Shown here in pieces: positions 15,136 through 16,105 of a stretch of DNA of 16,105 nucleotides (positions within the stretch are counted from its first letter, which is position 1; every line of letters starts with the position of its first letter). The position numbers and the translations under genes are program-made. Origin of the DNA: CAYZFD01 sp964477735 (GTDB lineage: Bacteria; Bacteroidota; Bacteroidia; Flavobacteriales; Flavobacteriaceae); the NCBI GenBank assembly GCA_964477735.1, contig CAYZFD010000033.1, positions 1 to 16,105 on the forward strand, given 5' to 3'. The notes under the pieces were generated by a model. The model searched no databases. It saw only the letters and a list, made by a program, of their open reading frames with translations, and was not told the origin of the DNA.

Positions 15136-15807
15136 ATGCATATAAAAAAGTTATGGGCTGCTGAATTTTTGGGCACCTTCACAATGGTTTTTGCCGGAAC
15201 TGCAGCCATGGCTGTAAACGAAACCCAAGCTGGTGTGGTTTCGCATGTGGGCATTGGACTTACATGGGGGTTGGTTGTGATGAGCATGATTTATGCTTTT
15301 GGATCGATTTCGGGAGCGCACTTCAACCCAGCTGTAACCATTGCATTTGCTGCCGCTAAAAAATTTTCTTGGAAGAGCGTACCAGCCTATTTAAGCGCCC
15401 AAAGCTTGGGAGCCATAGGTGCGAGTGCTATGCTTAAATACCTTGTTCCGCAAAGTGAATTTTTGGGAGCCACAATTCCTTCCATCCCGCATGAAAAAGC
15501 TTTTATTCTTGAGTTGCTTCTCACTTTCTTCTTGATGATGGTCATCATTTTTGTTTCAACTGGGAGCAAAGAAGTGGGAATCGTAGCTGGAATTGCCATT
15601 GGTGGCGTGGTGTTGCTAGAGGCCCTTTTTGCCGGACCACTCACCAACGCCTCCATGAACCCTGCACGATCGCTAGGGCCTGCTTTGATTTCAGGAAAAA
15701 CTGACCCCTTATGGATTTATCTTACAGCACCAGTTGTTGGTGCTTTGCTAGCAATACTTTGCTGCAAGTTGATCAAGCCTGCCCCTTGTTGTGATCAAGA
15801 TTGTTAA
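15136..15807 (+). CDS. MIP-family channel, NIP/AqpN-like aquaporin
   Basis: Six-span membrane channel of 223 aa with both pore motifs: HFNPAVT (NPA 64-66) and SMNPARSLGPA (NPA 175-177). Aligning by eye to AqpZ, GlpF and nodulin-26-like proteins, the aromatic/arginine filter reads W44 / A163 / A172 / R178. This is unlike water-selective AqpZ (F/H/T/R) and close to NIP type I (W/V/A/R), so glycerol, metalloids such as arsenite, or other small neutral solutes are likelier than water alone. The C-terminus is cysteine-rich (C209, C210, C218, C219, C223; PAPCCDQDC). ATG at 15136; no convincing promoter seen (a weak TATTTTAG at 15096-15103). Bacterial AqpN genes are often near ars genes, but none is in view here. 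Confidence 0.85.
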   Translation: MHIKKLWAAEFLGTFTMVFAGTAAMAVNETQAGVVSHVGIGLTWGLVVMSMIYAFGSISGAHFNPAVTIAFAAAKKFSWKSVPAYLSAQSLGAIGASAMLKYLVPQSEFLGATIPSIPHEKAFILELLLTFFLMMVIIFVSTGSKEVGIVAGIAIGGVVLLEALFAGPLTNASMNPARSLGPALISGKTDPLWIYLTAPVVGALLAILCCKLIKPAPCCDQDC

Positions 15808-15809
15808 GT

Positions 15810-15845
15810 TTTTGTTTAATCTTTTGTTGTTATTGTTAAACAAAA
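15810..15845. promoter_or_regulatory. Palindromic element, probable CarH operator (copy 2)
   Basis: A perfect 10-bp inverted repeat: TTTTGTTTAA (15810-15819), 16-nt spacer, TTAAACAAAA (15836-15845). Its core TTTGTTTAA-N16-TTAAACAAA is identical in arms and spacing to the element at 208-241 before carH. It lies over the -33/spacer part of the candidate SRPBCC promoter. CarH as the binding protein is inference. Confidence 0.6.
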
Positions 15846-15857
15846 TGGATACCTTTG
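15827..15857 (+). promoter_or_regulatory. Candidate promoter of the SRPBCC gene
   Basis: TTG (15827-15829) and TACCTTTG (15850-15857, full TAnnTTTG match) are 20 nt apart. Transcription would start near 15861-15864, leaving a leader of about 10 nt before the GTG at 15873. The TTG sits in the spacer of the palindrome, so a bound regulator would occlude it. Confidence 0.6.
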
Positions 15858-15872
15858 CGGAAAATATATTTT

Positions 15873-16105
15873 GTGAAAATCTATCGCCTACAAACCTTTC
15901 AACAATTGCCAATAAGTCCTGAAAAAGCATGGGCATTTCTTTCGGATCCTAAAAACCTAAAGACCATCACCCCAGATTATATGGGCTTTGAAATCCTAAG
16001 TGGTGCAGAACGTGCTATGTTCCCCGGGCAAATCATACAATATATTGTGACCCCAATTTTAGGCATCAAAACGAAATGGGTCACCGAAATTACACATGTT
16101 AGAGA
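15873..16105 (+). CDS. SRPBCC (START/Bet v1-like) family protein, 3' end outside window
   Basis: The frame from GTG 15873 reads VKIYRLQTFQQLPISPEKAW and then FLSDPKNLKTITPDYMGFEI, continuing open to the right edge (77 codons). The ISPEKAWAFLSDPKNL pattern is the usual start of SRPBCC ligand-binding proteins (polyketide cyclase/dehydrase group), which bind hydrophobic ligands; some are mislabelled cell division inhibitors. A TTG at 15855 is in frame but lies in the -7 box, so GTG is preferred. Members of this subgroup are often found beside photolyase/cryptochrome or carotenoid genes under LitR/CarH control, which fits the shared palindrome, but what follows is beyond the window. Confidence 0.8.
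   Translation, partial: MKIYRLQTFQQLPISPEKAWAFLSDPKNLKTITPDYMGFEILSGAERAMFPGQIIQYIVTPILGIKTKWVTEITHVR

Noticed and set aside
15798..15825. AAGATT...AATCTTTT as a terminator hairpin after the aquaporin.
   Set aside because: Only 6 pairs with a 14-nt loop and little GC; it also overlaps the stronger palindrome, so it is not called.
15748..15936. Minus-strand ORF across the aquaporin end and SRPBCC start.
   Set aside because: Antisense to two recognised genes and through their promoter; no recognisable protein features.
1..16105. Mobile elements, CRISPR arrays, phage or toxin-antitoxin modules.
   Set aside because: No transposase, integrase, repeat-spacer pattern or matching gene pair was found on either strand.

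Overview
The window is low-GC and gene-dense and reads as a chromosomal segment of a Bacteroidota bacterium, most likely a (probably marine) member of Flavobacteriales. Supporting signs: promoter elements of the Bacteroidota type (TTTG/TTG, about 20 nt, then TAnnTTTG), little Shine-Dalgarno signal, several TTG or GTG starts, and typical gene families and pairings (CarH-crtI-crtB-crtZ, a TPR membrane protein with ribH, recF with a DUF721 gene, DUF2520-kdsC-maf, PIG-L with an SSS symporter, DUF2911). No mobile element, CRISPR array or rRNA gene was seen.

Layout. (1) 1-164: tRNA-Lys(TTT), cut at the window's left edge, and tRNA-Leu(GAG). (2) 242-3887: a light-response and carotenoid operon of a B12-binding MerR-type regulator (CarH/LitR type) followed by crtI, crtB and crtZ, with overlaps or a 1-nt gap at each junction; no lycopene cyclase is in the window. 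(3) 3874-5109, minus strand: ribH and a TPR membrane protein. (4) 5187-6589: recF and a DUF721/DciA-like gene. They diverge from the TPR gene across a 77-bp gap holding a perfect 13-bp inverted repeat. (5) 6586-7005, minus: ndk. (6) 7104-14125: a seven-gene run (DUF2520 protein, KdsC-like phosphatase, Maf, lipoprotein, PIG-L deacetylase, a 28-aa membrane peptide gene not normally annotated, SSS symporter) closed by a hairpin terminator at 14127-14150. (7) 14171-15013, minus: secreted DUF2911/TPR protein. (8) 15136-15807: an aquaporin with NIP/AqpN-like pore residues and a cysteine-rich tail. (9) 15873 to the right edge: the first 77 codons of an SRPBCC-family gene.

Most notable signal: the gaps before carH (208-241) and before the SRPBCC gene (15811-15844) carry the same 34-bp element, TTTGTTTAA-N16-TTAAACAAA, an inverted repeat with identical spacing and further identity inside the spacer (26 or 27 of 34 positions in total). 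It overlaps the candidate promoter of both genes. The simplest reading is a CarH operator linking two transcription units about 15.6 kb apart into one light/B12-controlled regulon, with the second unit running off the right edge. That reading is inference; the repeat itself is plain in the sequence.
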